A stretch of 23,177 nucleotides of DNA from an uncultured Prevotella sp. (GCA_900546575.1 URDM01000049.1:1-23177), one strand, 5' to 3'. Shown: positions 7,243 to 15,955, counted from the stretch's first letter. The notes: generated from the sequence alone by a model not told the origin. Numbers and translations: made by a program.

Positions 7243-7881
7243 TTACTCTTGATTCTCTTCATTGAATATACGTTCGAATGTATTTCTTAGCGCATCCTTG
7301 TTGTTCAGGGCGTCGCGTATTTCCTTCAGCTTCTTCTCGTTGGGTGAGTTAGTCATCCAAAGTCGGATGTATCCGTGCGACGAATACTTTTGGTCCATGT
7401 GCTGCAGAAAGCGCTCCCAATGTTCTTCCTTGGTCTTTTCAGGGTAGTGGGTGAGTCCATACTGAACGGTACGGCGAAAGATATGCTCGGGTTCGAGGTC
7501 GCGGTCGGCCTCTGCTACAATCTTGCCGTATATGCTGCGTGGCGCATGCGATGCCGAAGCACGATGATCTTCCACTGCTTCCTTCATTATCTTTATCTGC
7601 TCTTCGTTGAACCATCGTCTCAGTCTACGGTCTGCCATCAGTATCTTTCCACTTGAAATGTGGTGTATTGCTCTCGGTCCTTCAAGTCCAAGGTCGTGGT
7701 AGGCAGCAATGGCGTATGCCATATTGATGTCGGCACCAGTAGAAAGAGCGAGTGCGAGCGAGTTCTTTATTACAAGATTAGCGTGGTTCAAGTTGTGTGC
7801 TTTGTCGAAATTATTGTATCTTGGCAATATGTTGCGCTCGACAAATTCCATAAGGTCGAGGTTTACGATTCTTGTATCCAT
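7243..7881 (-). CDS. HD-domain metal-dependent phosphohydrolase
   Basis: A 212-residue protein with the metal-ligand pattern of the HD superfamily. H29/H33 lie in an AHNLNHA segment, the HD pair is at 62-63 (AAYHDLG), there are further His residues around 74-75 and 106 (EDHR), and a late Asp lies in EADRDL (about 126-128). Such proteins hydrolyse phosphomonoesters or phosphodiesters, often of nucleotides; the substrate cannot be told here. There is no signal peptide, so it should be cytoplasmic. It stands alone on the minus strand, divergent from menA across a palindromic promoter, with a leader of only about 20 nt. Its stop codon sits at the foot of the terminator at 7202-7241. Superfamily call is good; no gene name is justified. 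Confidence 0.85.
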   Translation of the reverse strand: MDTRIVNLDLMEFVERNILPRYNNFDKAHNLNHANLVIKNSLALALSTGADINMAYAIAAYHDLGLEGPRAIHHISSGKILMADRRLRRWFNEEQIKIMKEAVEDHRASASHAPRSIYGKIVAEADRDLEPEHIFRRTVQYGLTHYPEKTKEEHWERFLQHMDQKYSSHGYIRLWMTNSPNEKKLKEIRDALNNKDALRNTFERIFNEENQE

Positions 7882-7903
7882 GAGCGAATGATATTATGAT
7901 TTA

Positions 7904-7939
7904 CTTGCAAAATTAATCTATTATGGTTAATTTTGCAAG
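7904..7939. promoter_or_regulatory. Palindromic bidirectional promoter for the HD gene and menA
   Basis: CTTGCAAAATTAA (7904-7916) and TTAATTTTGCAAG (7927-7939) are perfect inverted copies around 10 bp. On the plus strand TAATTTTG (7928-7935) is a -7 box with TTG (7905-7907) 20 bp upstream, serving menA. By symmetry the minus strand has TAATTTTG at 7908-7915 with TTG at 7936-7938, serving the HD gene. Each arm therefore supplies the -7 box for one direction and the -33 box for the other. Confidence 0.78.
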
Positions 7940-8000
7940 AAACAAGATGCTTTTAAACGTATAATATCTAAGTTTTCAATCAATAATCTGAAAAATAAAG

Positions 8001-8930
8001 ATGATAGAATCGAATGTAAAGGTAAACTCTGCCAAGGCGTGGCTTCTTGCTGCACGACCTAAGACGTTGACGGGTGCGGCTGTCCCCGTGATGATAGGAA
8101 TCTCGGCTGCGGTGGCTATGTATGGCAGTAGTGTTAGGGTTGTACCGGCTGTTTTGTGTATGCTTTTTGCGTTGGTGATGCAGATAGATGCCAACTTTGT
8201 CAATGATTATTTCGACTTTATGAAGGGTACTGACGATGAGCAACGTCTTGGACCTAAGCGAGCGTGTGCACAAGGATGGATAACGGCTGCTGCCATGCGT
8301 AGCGGTTTGCTTTATACTACTATCCTTGCATGTGCCGTGGGATTGCCGTTGGTGTACTTTGGCGGATGGGAGATGATACTCGTTGGCTTTGCATGTGTGG
8401 TGTTCTGCTTTCTGTATACCATCTCGTTCTCTTATATCGGACTTGGCGATGTGCTTGTACTCGTATTCTTCGGACTCGTTCCCGTGTGCATGACCTATTG
8501 GCTTGTGGCTCCTCCTACAACGCTAATGTCGATACCTTGGCCGGTGATAGTGTTGTCTATAGCTTGCGGACTCATCATCGATACATTACTTGTTGTCAAC
8601 AACTATCGTGACATCGACAACGACCGCCGTGCAGGCAAGTGCACCTTGATTGTACGAATAGGCGAGCGTGGCGGATTGCTGCTCTATCTATTTCTTGGAA
8701 TGGCAGGTACTATGTTGGCGATTGCAGGCATCATATATCTTAATTGGCACGATGGGCAATTCATGCAATTGCTCATGACGACTTATATTCCGTTCCATAT
8801 TAGGGCCTTCACAGAGATGCGACGCATTAGGAAAGGTGCCGAACTCAACAAGGTGCTTGGAATGACGGCACGCAATATGTTTATATTCGGTCTGCTCGTA
8901 TCGGCTGCTTTATTGTTGGCTTGGCTTTAA
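8001..8930 (+). CDS. menA: 1,4-dihydroxy-2-naphthoate polyprenyltransferase MenA
   Basis: A 309-residue inner-membrane UbiA-family prenyltransferase that joins a polyprenyl chain to 1,4-dihydroxy-2-naphthoate to give demethylmenaquinone, the quinone of anaerobic respiration in Bacteroidales. The first Asp-rich motif (NFVNDYFDFMKGTDD, 65-79) and the second (NNYRDIDNDRRAGK, 200-213) are both intact and bind the prenyl diphosphate through Mg2+. Seven to nine hydrophobic helices cover the rest, starting near residue 25 after the ARPKTL segment typical of MenA. Length is normal for the family. No other men gene is nearby; it is transcribed alone from the shared palindromic promoter with a leader of about 60 nt and ends in a strong terminator. 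Assignment is firm on motifs and length. Confidence 0.93.
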   Translation: MIESNVKVNSAKAWLLAARPKTLTGAAVPVMIGISAAVAMYGSSVRVVPAVLCMLFALVMQIDANFVNDYFDFMKGTDDEQRLGPKRACAQGWITAAAMRSGLLYTTILACAVGLPLVYFGGWEMILVGFACVVFCFLYTISFSYIGLGDVLVLVFFGLVPVCMTYWLVAPPTTLMSIPWPVIVLSIACGLIIDTLLVVNNYRDIDNDRRAGKCTLIVRIGERGGLLLYLFLGMAGTMLAIAGIIYLNWHDGQFMQLLMTTYIPFHIRAFTEMRRIRKGAELNKVLGMTARNMFIFGLLVSAALLLAWL

Positions 8931-8943
8931 GATAATCATATAA

Positions 8944-8990
8944 ATAAAAAATCCGCAATACTCGAGAAATCGGTATTGCGGATTTTTTAT
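8944..8990. terminator. Bidirectional terminator between menA and the putative porin
   Basis: A perfect 18-bp stem (8944-8961 with 8973-8990) around an 11-nt loop. It is flanked by A-runs on the left and T-runs on the right, so it works for both the plus-strand menA and the minus-strand porin gene that converge here. Confidence 0.9.
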
Positions 8991-9003
8991 GTTGGTTGCA
9001 GTG

Positions 9004-11373
9004 TTAGTTGTAGAAGTTCCAGCTGACACCAAATCTGAATATGCGTTGGTTGAGTGGATAGTGCGGTGCAAGGAAATAGTCGGGTTTGCCTTGTCCTGCA
9101 TTGATATGGCTCATCATCACGAAGAATCGTGTGCGTTGCAAGTGGAAGTTGGCGTAAACATTCACGATAGGGTAGTTGCCCACTTCCGTACGGTTATCGC
9201 CAGTCTGTACTGCATACTGTCCGAGTGCGGGACTGTAGTCGGGTGCATAATACTTTGTGAAGAATCGTGCATCGGCTCCAAAGTCGCATTTCAACACACG
9301 TGCAATCTTGAATCTTAGGAACAGATTGGTGTAGATGTTGAGGTCGGGCACTGGCAGAGCCATATCGTCCGACGACTTCTGATATGTTATGACATTGTCC
9401 CAATGCAGCGGTCCGAGTTTCAGTTTCTGCTGCAGTTCGAGCGTCAACAGACTTATTGCTCCGCTCTTCTGTACTACGCTCAGTGTGTTGCCCGTGCGTC
9501 CGAAGTCGTCAGTCACGTTATAACCCATTGCAAAGAACGTATGGTTCTTGATGTTGTCGAAGGCAACGCGAACGGTTGTCTTCGTCTTCTCGTAGCCGAA
9601 CTTGCCCTCAATACGTGTGTGTATTATCTTCGACATGTCGTCATTGTCCCACCAGAAGTGCTTTGAGTGGTAGTGGCGATAGTAGAAAGTAGGGTTCAGT
9701 CGGTGGAAGAATCCGCTTGCCTGCAGGCGTACCGTGTCGCCGAAGAGAGCGAAGTTGACATCAGCGTCGGCGTCAATCTTCATTTGTCCGGCATCCTTTC
9801 CGGTGAGCCATGTCTCTAAAGTAGCATCGTAGTGCAGGGTTTTGCCTTGCGACTTGATGAGTTGACCGCCTATGCTGAGATTGTGTTCGTTGTATGCCTT
9901 GGCTATTTCGGTCTCGGTAGGCAGGGTGAAGTGGCGCAGGTCGGATGTTACGAAAGCTTTCAGTCCGGCTTTAGCCCATTTGTTGAATCCCTCAAGCAGC
10001 GATATTGCAAACGTGTTCTGTATACGATAGTGTGTTGTCTTGTCGTAGATGGAGTCGCCAGGGTAGTTGCCTGCAGGATTGAAAGTGTCAGCATAGAAGT
10101 CTTTCGGAGTTTCGTATGCCTGGTATATGCGTCTGTATGTGTCAAACTTCATTGTGTGTATGAAGCTTGTCACGGGCACATATTCGTTCTTCATCCACAT
10201 TGTGTCTTGTGCAGCTTTGGCTTCAAGCGCACGCAGACTGTCTGCCGCAGCCTTTCCGTTTACTGCTATTCGCTCAGAAGGTGCTTTTGTTGATGTAGAG
10301 TCGGTGGGTACGCTTGTGTTTACCACACGTGCATTGTCAGGTCTGCCGCTGAATGTTTGCTTCTTGAACTTCTTCTCGTCAAACTCACGTCCCTCACGTT
10401 TTGCCTTGCGTCGGGCTTCTTCAAGGTCTTTCTGTGCTTGGTTTTCCTTTTGTGAAGCCATAGCAAACTTACGTGCTTCGATTTCTTCCTTGCTCATCTT
10501 CACCTTTTGGCTGAATCCGAGATTGTATCTATGTGTAAGGAATACGTGCAGGTTGTTGTTGCGGTTCCAGTTGCGCTCAAGCACGGTAGGAATCTCGTTG
10601 GTGGCATAGTTGTCGTCGAAACTCTCAGGATGCTTGATGTATTCGTCGTTGGTGATACCTCCGTTCTCGGTGACTTTCTGTGAGATTGTCGAGAATATGA
10701 GGTGTGCCTGATAGCGGTCGCCTATGTATGAACCGTACATCAGATACTTGAAGTGTGATGTGCTTTGGTTTGAGTAGAAGCCTCGCCCGTAAAGATAGTC
10801 TACATTGAAGCCCACGCCCAATCGCTTTCCGGCATTAACGGCAAACTTGGCTTTGAAGTGGTCTTCGCCATTGGTGCGGTTTCCGGCTGTGTTGTAGTCG
10901 AGATTGGTGAATGGTGAGAGCGTGTTTGTAAAGTGAAACTGGTCTACCGGTGACACGATATAGTCGTAGGGTTGTGTGAACAGAAACTGGTCGGTCTCTG
11001 CTCTGTTTATGAAAATACGGTTGATACGTGGTGCTCCAAGATTTCCGGTAGTGTTGTATTCGCCACGCAATCCGGTGGTGAATATAGTATTTGGATACAT
11101 ATACGACATTGTATCCAATTCGGCTTGACGACGGTCGCCAAACCTTTGGTCAACTGTCCAAACCTTTATGCCTTTAGGTATTTCCTTGTCTGTGCCAAGC
11201 GAGTCGGCCATATTGCGGCTCGACCTTTGACTGATGTTGCCGTCGGGCGACATCTGATTGAATTGGTCGAACTGATTGCCGTTTCGATTGTCTATCTGTG
11301 CTACAGCATTGCTGGCTGTTGCAGTCAGTAATATTGCGACAGCCAGTACGAGTCTTGTTGCTGACTTTATCAT
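9004..11373 (-). CDS. Putative porin (Porin_10-like outer-membrane beta-barrel)
   Basis: A 789-residue secreted barrel protein. I start it at the ATG at 11371-11373, because the signal peptide MIKSATRLVLAVAILLTATA begins there and the longer frame would overlap the upstream gene's stop. After an Asn/Gln-rich linker, amphipathic strands run from about residue 95 to the end, which closes with RIFRFGVSWNFYN, an aromatic-terminated last strand suitable for BAM recognition. It resembles the Bacteroidetes 'putative porin' family. A Lys/Glu/Ala-rich soluble insert at about 291-395 splits the barrel region. It follows the 84-residue membrane protein by 8 bp in what looks like an operon with the DUF4468 gene. 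Substrate and pore activity are unknown. Confidence 0.8.
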   Translation of the reverse strand: MIKSATRLVLAVAILLTATASNAVAQIDNRNGNQFDQFNQMSPDGNISQRSSRNMADSLGTDKEIPKGIKVWTVDQRFGDRRQAELDTMSYMYPNTIFTTGLRGEYNTTGNLGAPRINRIFINRAETDQFLFTQPYDYIVSPVDQFHFTNTLSPFTNLDYNTAGNRTNGEDHFKAKFAVNAGKRLGVGFNVDYLYGRGFYSNQSTSHFKYLMYGSYIGDRYQAHLIFSTISQKVTENGGITNDEYIKHPESFDDNYATNEIPTVLERNWNRNNNLHVFLTHRYNLGFSQKVKMSKEEIEARKFAMASQKENQAQKDLEEARRKAKREGREFDEKKFKKQTFSGRPDNARVVNTSVPTDSTSTKAPSERIAVNGKAAADSLRALEAKAAQDTMWMKNEYVPVTSFIHTMKFDTYRRIYQAYETPKDFYADTFNPAGNYPGDSIYDKTTHYRIQNTFAISLLEGFNKWAKAGLKAFVTSDLRHFTLPTETEIAKAYNEHNLSIGGQLIKSQGKTLHYDATLETWLTGKDAGQMKIDADADVNFALFGDTVRLQASGFFHRLNPTFYYRHYHSKHFWWDNDDMSKIIHTRIEGKFGYEKTKTTVRVAFDNIKNHTFFAMGYNVTDDFGRTGNTLSVVQKSGAISLLTLELQQKLKLGPLHWDNVITYQKSSDDMALPVPDLNIYTNLFLRFKIARVLKCDFGADARFFTKYYAPDYSPALGQYAVQTGDNRTEVGNYPIVNVYANFHLQRTRFFVMMSHINAGQGKPDYFLAPHYPLNQRIFRFGVSWNFYN

Positions 11374-11381
11374 ATTCGTTG

Positions 11382-11636
11382 TTATTGGCGTATGAATCTG
11401 AAACAACATTCAGCTATCTTAAACGCCATTGCGGTGAGTATTATTATTGTTCCGAGGGTGCGGTCTTGAAAATAGAAGATGGCCATACCTACAATCGCTC
11501 CCAACATGAAGATTATGTTGAGCACGTTGCGTATCTTGAAGTATTTGTCTTGACTTTTGTCTGGCCGTCTGTGTCTCGGTGGGAGCACGCCGCCATTCTG
11601 CTCTATGTCCGTTGTTTTCTGTTCTTCGTCAATCAT
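11382..11636 (-). CDS. Small two-helix membrane protein, unknown function
   Basis: An 84-residue protein. It has a charged N-terminus (about 1-34, with RHRRPDK) and two hydrophobic helices at about 36-56 (IRNVLNIIFMLGAIVGMAIF) and 61-80. Both ends are predicted to face the cytoplasm by the positive-inside rule. It lies between the DUF4468 gene (41-bp gap) and the putative porin (8-bp gap), all on the minus strand, so co-transcription is likely. I do not recognise a named family. The tight spacing and sensible membrane topology argue for a real gene. Confidence 0.75.
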   Translation of the reverse strand: MIDEEQKTTDIEQNGGVLPPRHRRPDKSQDKYFKIRNVLNIIFMLGAIVGMAIFYFQDRTLGTIIILTAMAFKIAECCFRFIRQ

Positions 11637-11677
11637 ATATGCTGTTTATGGCTTGTGTTCGTTTTGTTTGTCTTTAT

Positions 11678-12358
11678 TTACTTCAAAGCGTTGTCTATCA
11701 ACTGGAAAATCTGGTCCTTGCGGTCGATGGTCTTCTTGCGGAACTTTGCCGAACCAGGGATGAGCTTGGTGCCTTTCTTGTTGACAGCAAACTTGTCGGT
11801 AATCCAGTTCTCGGCAGAAGTCTTCAGTCCGGTTGAGCGGTCTTCCTCGTAAGCATAGCTAATGCGTTCGAGTGTCATATGCAGCTTGTTGTCCGAGCAG
11901 TTGGCTATGATTATGTAGCTCATCTTGGTGCGGTCGAGCGAGATGAAGCTCTTGCTGAACTCAAGCCATTCCTGATAGCGGGCTACGATGCTGTGAGCCT
12001 TGCGGTTGATGAGAGCTATGCTGCTGTTAATCTGTTCTGGCTTCTTGGTCAGACTGTCGAGTGTTGCATATACTATGTCGTATATTTCCTGTGCGTTCTT
12101 GCCGTTCACGTCAACGTCGTGAGTGAAAACTACCTTGCCGTCAACTTCGGGTACAGCGCCTTTCTGTATGTACTTCCAATCCTTTATGTTCTTTGTGTCA
12201 AGTGTCTTTGTCTTAGCATCAGCCTTGTGCGACTTCTTGGCTGTGTCTTTCACTTCTTTGGTTTCCTTATTTTGATTTGTAACGGGAGCTTCCCATTCGC
12301 TCTGTGCTGCACACATCAAAGGACAGCACATCAAAAATGTGATGAATATTTTTTTCAT
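11678..12358 (-). CDS. Secreted DUF4468-type protein
   Basis: A 226-residue exported protein. It has a signal peptide (MKKIFITFLMCCPLMCAAQS), then a Lys/Thr-rich linker to about residue 60. A compact domain at about 70-165 matches the DUF4468 pattern I recognise (KVVFTHDVDVNGKNAQEIYDIV ... MSYIIIANCSDNKLHMTLERISY). The C-terminal part ends in the basic segment KFRKKTIDRKDQIFQLIDNAL. The Cys residues in the leader do not form a standard lipobox, so signal peptidase I cleavage is more likely than lipidation. Function of the family is not known; periplasmic or envelope location is inferred. It is downstream of uvrB but has its own -7 box in the 89-bp gap, and it probably leads the operon with the small membrane protein and porin. 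Confidence 0.75.
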   Translation of the reverse strand: MKKIFITFLMCCPLMCAAQSEWEAPVTNQNKETKEVKDTAKKSHKADAKTKTLDTKNIKDWKYIQKGAVPEVDGKVVFTHDVDVNGKNAQEIYDIVYATLDSLTKKPEQINSSIALINRKAHSIVARYQEWLEFSKSFISLDRTKMSYIIIANCSDNKLHMTLERISYAYEEDRSTGLKTSAENWITDKFAVNKKGTKLIPGSAKFRKKTIDRKDQIFQLIDNALK

Positions 12359-12396
12359 AGTTGTTATTTTGTTACTTCGTTTATATTGATATTGTG

Positions 12397-12404
12397 CAAA
12401 ATTA
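12397..12404 (-). promoter_or_regulatory. -7 element for the DUF4468 gene
   Basis: Minus-strand TAATTTTG matches TAnnTTTG and lies 39 bp before the ATG at 12358. A good TTG -33 is not visible at the right spacing, so only the -7 box is supported. Confidence 0.5.
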
Positions 12405-12447
12405 CTAAATAATATGGTATGAAACTTATATTATTGATAATTTAACG

Positions 12448-14529
12448 TTATTTCCCCGTCTCTTCGTCAAGCAGCGATTGCAGTCTTACAATCTCGTCGC
12501 GATACTGTGCCGCTTGCAGGAAATCGAGCTGTCGGGCTGCTTCCTTCATAAGCTCTGTAGTGTCGGCTATACTCTTTTCCAACTGCTTGCGCGACATGCG
12601 TTTCACAATCGGGTCGGCTGCATAGGCGTAACCTTCCGGTTCGATATATGGTTGATAGCGCTTAGGCGCTTGCTTGTTGTCGGCTGCTTTGACGTTGCCC
12701 GTCGGTTTCTCTGTGTCGTGCTGCTGTGCATCGGCAAAAGCCGACAACGTACCCTTTATGTCTTTGCGTATTTGCTGTGGAGTAATGCCGTGGTCGGCGT
12801 TGTACTTCAGCTGTATCTGTCGGCGACGAGCGGTCTCGTCAATGGTCTGTTGCATGCTGGCTGTTATTGTGTCGGCATACATTATTACCTTACCGTTGAT
12901 GTTTCTTGCTGCACGTCCTGCTGTCTGTGTGAGCGATCGGTGGCTACGCAGAAAACCTTCTTTGTCGGCGTCGAGAATTGCTACGAGCGAAACCTCAGGC
13001 AAGTCAAGTCCCTCACGCAATAGGTTCACGCCTACCAATACGTCGTACAGTCCGGCACGCAGGTCGTTCATTATCTGTACACGGTCGAGTGTTGCCACAT
13101 CGCTATGTATGTAGTTGGCGCGTATGTTGTGATTCAGCAGAAATTCGGTCAACTCTTCAGCCATGCGCTTGGTGAGTGTAGTCACAAGCACACGCTCATC
13201 GCGTTCGCATCGTTGCTGTATCTCTTCAAGCAGGTCGTCAATCTGGTTTTCGCTCGGACGCACTTCGATTATCGGGTCAAGCAGTCCGGTAGGGCGTATG
13301 ATTTGTTCTACAACAACGCCTTCAGCCTCGTTCATTTCGAAGGCAGCAGGTGTTGCCGATACGTACACCACTTGATTGACCATATCCATAAACTCGTCAA
13401 ACTTAAGTGGACGGTTGTCGAAAGCGGCAGGCAGACGGAATCCGTATTCCACAAGATTCTGCTTGCGGGCACGGTCACCTCCATACATGGCGCTGATCTG
13501 CGGTACGCTGACATGGCTTTCGTCTATGAACATAAGGTAGTCTTTCGGGAAGAAGTCGAGCAGGCAATAAGGTCGCTGACCAGCCTCACGTCCGTCAAAA
13601 TAGCGTGAATAGTTTTCTATACCCGAGCAATGGCCCAATTCCTTCATCATCTCCATGTCATACTCCACACGCTCTTTTATGCGTTGTGCCTTGATAGGGT
13701 CGCCCATTTCGTTGAAGAAGTCTATCTGTCGTGTCAGGTCGTCCTGTATCAGTCGTATTGCGTGCTCGGTCTGTTCCTTTGATGTGACGAACAGGTTGGC
13801 AGGATATATCTGATATTCGTCGAACGATGCCAGACGCTGATACGTGACGCTATCAAGCTCTTCTATTGAGTCAATCTCATCATCCCACCATGTTATTCTT
13901 AGCAAATTGTCGCTGTAAGCCATCGATACGTCTACTGTATCGCCCTTTACGCGGAAGCATCCTCGCTTCAGTTCGATGTCGTTGCGCAAGTACAGAGCGT
14001 CGACAAGCTTGCGCAGAAAGTCGTTGCGGTCGAGTGTCTGACCCCGCTTTACGTTGATGATGCTGTTGGCCATTGCCGTCGGGCCTCCCATACCGTATAT
14101 GCATGATACCGACGATACTACAATTACATCCTTACGTCCTGACAGCAATGCACTTACAGCCGACAGTCGCAGCTTGTCAATATCCTCGTTTATGGCGAGA
14201 TCTTTCTCTATATAAGTGTCTGACGAAGGCAGATAAGCCTCAGGCTGATAATAGTCGTAGTACGACACATAATATTCTACAGCGTTTTGAGGGAAGAAGC
14301 TCTTCATCTCCTCATACAATTGGGCGGCAAGAGTCTTGTTGTGGCTCAGTATAAGGGTAGGGCGCCCTATGTTGGCTATGACGTTGGCCATAGTGAAGGT
14401 CTTGCCCGATCCTGTCACGCCAAGCAACACCTGTGCCCTGTCGCCTTGCATTATGCCGTCTGTAAGTTGGCTTATGGCTTGGGGCTGGTCGCCTGTTGGC
14501 GCAAATTTAGAAGTTATTTTAAAGTCCAT
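12448..14529 (-). CDS. uvrB: Excinuclease ABC subunit UvrB
   Basis: A 693-residue UvrB, the damage-verifying helicase-like subunit of nucleotide excision repair that loads from UvrA2 and recruits UvrC. Visible hallmarks are Walker A GVTGSGKT (37-44) and the Tyr-rich beta-hairpin that clamps damaged DNA (EYYVSYYDYYQPEAYLPSSD, 85-104). The Walker B-like FIDESH, the helicase motif VI QTAGRAARN and a C-terminal UVR domain (RKQLEKSI ... FLQAAQYRDEI) that contacts UvrC follow. Slightly longer than the E. coli protein because of a Gln/Lys-rich linker before the UVR domain. It is divergent from bamD, with a minus-strand -7 box 22 bp before the start. No SOS box of a kind I can recognise is seen. Confidence 0.97.
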   Translation of the reverse strand: MDFKITSKFAPTGDQPQAISQLTDGIMQGDRAQVLLGVTGSGKTFTMANVIANIGRPTLILSHNKTLAAQLYEEMKSFFPQNAVEYYVSYYDYYQPEAYLPSSDTYIEKDLAINEDIDKLRLSAVSALLSGRKDVIVVSSVSCIYGMGGPTAMANSIINVKRGQTLDRNDFLRKLVDALYLRNDIELKRGCFRVKGDTVDVSMAYSDNLLRITWWDDEIDSIEELDSVTYQRLASFDEYQIYPANLFVTSKEQTEHAIRLIQDDLTRQIDFFNEMGDPIKAQRIKERVEYDMEMMKELGHCSGIENYSRYFDGREAGQRPYCLLDFFPKDYLMFIDESHVSVPQISAMYGGDRARKQNLVEYGFRLPAAFDNRPLKFDEFMDMVNQVVYVSATPAAFEMNEAEGVVVEQIIRPTGLLDPIIEVRPSENQIDDLLEEIQQRCERDERVLVTTLTKRMAEELTEFLLNHNIRANYIHSDVATLDRVQIMNDLRAGLYDVLVGVNLLREGLDLPEVSLVAILDADKEGFLRSHRSLTQTAGRAARNINGKVIMYADTITASMQQTIDETARRRQIQLKYNADHGITPQQIRKDIKGTLSAFADAQQHDTEKPTGNVKAADNKQAPKRYQPYIEPEGYAYAADPIVKRMSRKQLEKSIADTTELMKEAARQLDFLQAAQYRDEIVRLQSLLDEETGK

Positions 14530-14550
14530 GCAACATCGTGTTTAAGATTA

Positions 14551-14558
14551 CAAAATTA
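14551..14558 (-). promoter_or_regulatory. -7 element for uvrB
   Basis: Minus-strand TAATTTTG lies 21 bp before the uvrB ATG, giving a very short leader. No TTG is found 19-21 bp upstream, so the -33 is weak or absent. Confidence 0.5.
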
Positions 14559-14672
14559 GGAATAATTGTACACATCGGTGCTGTTTTTGCGAAAAAAAAG
14601 ACCATGTGGCCTATAATATTTAAGAGAATTGGGTTTTCAGCGTGAAGAATTTCTAAAAAATATGCTCTTTAC

Positions 14673-14703
14673 TTTGTAAATAGACTAATAATATGTATTT
14701 TTG
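14673..14703 (+). promoter_or_regulatory. Promoter of the bamD-rpoZ-DUF4293 cluster
   Basis: TTTG (14673-14676), a 19-bp spacer and TATTTTTG (14696-14703) fit the Bacteroidetes primary-sigma consensus exactly. Transcription would start near 14710, giving a leader of about 15 nt before bamD. Confidence 0.82.
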
Positions 14704-14724
14704 CAGTTCAAAAAGATATAGGAT

Positions 14725-15549
14725 ATGAAGAAAACCATTTACGCTGTTGTCTTTTTGGCACTGTTGTTTTCAAGTTGTGCCAATGAGTTCAACAAGGTAT
14801 ACAAGAGCACTGACAACAATTTCAAGTATGAATACGCCAAGGAATGCTTTGCCAAGGGCAAGTATGTCCGCGCTTCAACTTTGCTTCAGGGCTTGGTGAC
14901 GATGCAGAAAGGATCGGACAATGCCCAGGAAAGTCTTTACATGCTTGGAATGTCCGAATTCAACAGCCGTGACTATGAGGGCGCATCAGCTACGTTCAAG
15001 AAGTATTGCCAGAGTTATCCTAAGGGAGCATATACTCAGGAGGCTCGCTTCCTTATCGGAATGAGTCTGTACAACTGCACACCTGAACCTCGTCTCGACC
15101 AGTCGCAGACTGTCAATGCCATTGCAGCCTTCCAGGAGTACATCGACCTTTATCCCGATGGCAAGCAGAAGAAGGATGCACAGCAGCGTCTGTTTGAATT
15201 GCAGGACAAGCTGGTGCAGAAGGAACTCTATTCGGCACAACTCTATTACGACCTCGGACAGTATTTCGGCAACTGTACTTATGGTGGCAACAACTACGAG
15301 GCTTGTATCATAACCGCTCAGAACGCATTGAAGGACTATCCTTATTCCAGCCTGCGTGAGAAATTCTCGCTGCTTGTTATGAAGAGCAAGTTTGAATTGG
15401 CTCAGCAGAGTGTTGAGGAGAAGAAGCTTGAGCGTTTCCAGGATGCCGAGGACGAGTGTTATGGATTCCTTAACGAATATCCCGACTCTAAGGACAAGGC
15501 TATGGCGGAGAAGTTCATAAGCAAGTGCAAGTCATACACCAAGGATTAA
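14725..15549 (+). CDS. bamD: Outer-membrane assembly lipoprotein BamD
   Basis: A 274-residue lipoprotein of the BAM complex that folds beta-barrel proteins into the outer membrane. The leader ends in the lipobox LFSSC with the lipidated Cys at residue 18. The rest is a chain of TPR-like helix pairs (YEYAKECFAKGKYVRAS, YMLGMSEFNSRDYEGA and later AIAAFQEYIDLYPDG, ALKDYPYSS, ECYGFLNEYPDS), the YfiO/BamD layout. Length is normal. It has a near-consensus promoter, and rpoZ and a DUF4293 gene follow on the same strand, an arrangement I know from other Bacteroidales. The window holds several likely clients of BAM: the two receptors, the putative porin and the helix-hairpin-helix barrel. Confidence 0.92.
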   Translation: MKKTIYAVVFLALLFSSCANEFNKVYKSTDNNFKYEYAKECFAKGKYVRASTLLQGLVTMQKGSDNAQESLYMLGMSEFNSRDYEGASATFKKYCQSYPKGAYTQEARFLIGMSLYNCTPEPRLDQSQTVNAIAAFQEYIDLYPDGKQKKDAQQRLFELQDKLVQKELYSAQLYYDLGQYFGNCTYGGNNYEACIITAQNALKDYPYSSLREKFSLLVMKSKFELAQQSVEEKKLERFQDAEDECYGFLNEYPDSKDKAMAEKFISKCKSYTKD

Positions 15550-15610
15550 AGGGAATACACCAAAGAATATAAGGTCTTGAAATATTAAATACAAATAAAA
15601 TAATAGATTA

Positions 15611-15955
15611 ATGGATTACAAAAAGTCAAAAGCGCCGGTCAACACTGTCACACGTAACATTATGGATCTGTGTGATGAGACAGGCAACATCTATGAGAGT
15701 GTTGTAATTATCTCGAAGCGTGCCAATCAGATTGCTGTCGAAATTAAGCAAGACCTCAACAAGAAGTTGGCCGAGTTTGCTTCTTACAACGACTCACTTG
15801 AGGAGGTTTTCGAGAATCGTGAGCAGATAGAGATTTCGCGCTATTACGAGAAACTTCCGAAGCCTACACTTCTCGCTACAGAGGAATTCATCGAGGGCCA
15901 CGTCTATTATCGCGACCCTGCTCAGGACAACGCTAACACACAGGAACCCGCATAA
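15611..15955 (+). CDS. rpoZ: RNA polymerase omega subunit (Bacteroidetes type)
   Basis: A 114-residue small acidic protein that matches the omega/Rpb6-like family of Bacteroidetes. The core is at about 12-60 (VTRNIMDLCDETGNIYESVVIISKRANQIAVEIKQDLNKKL), where the conserved helix contacts the beta-prime subunit. The C-terminal half is an acidic and proline-containing tail. It follows bamD by 61 bp, and its stop codon overlaps the next start in a TAATG, so translation of the downstream gene is probably coupled. The call rests on the core motif and on the usual bamD-omega neighbourhood. Confidence 0.85.
   Translation: MDYKKSKAPVNTVTRNIMDLCDETGNIYESVVIISKRANQIAVEIKQDLNKKLAEFASYNDSLEEVFENREQIEISRYYEKLPKPTLLATEEFIEGHVYYRDPAQDNANTQEPA

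Noticed and set aside
9832..10609. Plus-strand frames of 150-160 residues opposite the putative porin
   Set aside because: The minus-strand frame is a full-length secreted barrel protein; the opposite frames have Cys/Ser-rich composition typical of shadow translation and no motif.
12674..13608. Plus-strand frames opposite uvrB
   Set aside because: uvrB is unambiguous on the minus strand; these frames have no domain features.
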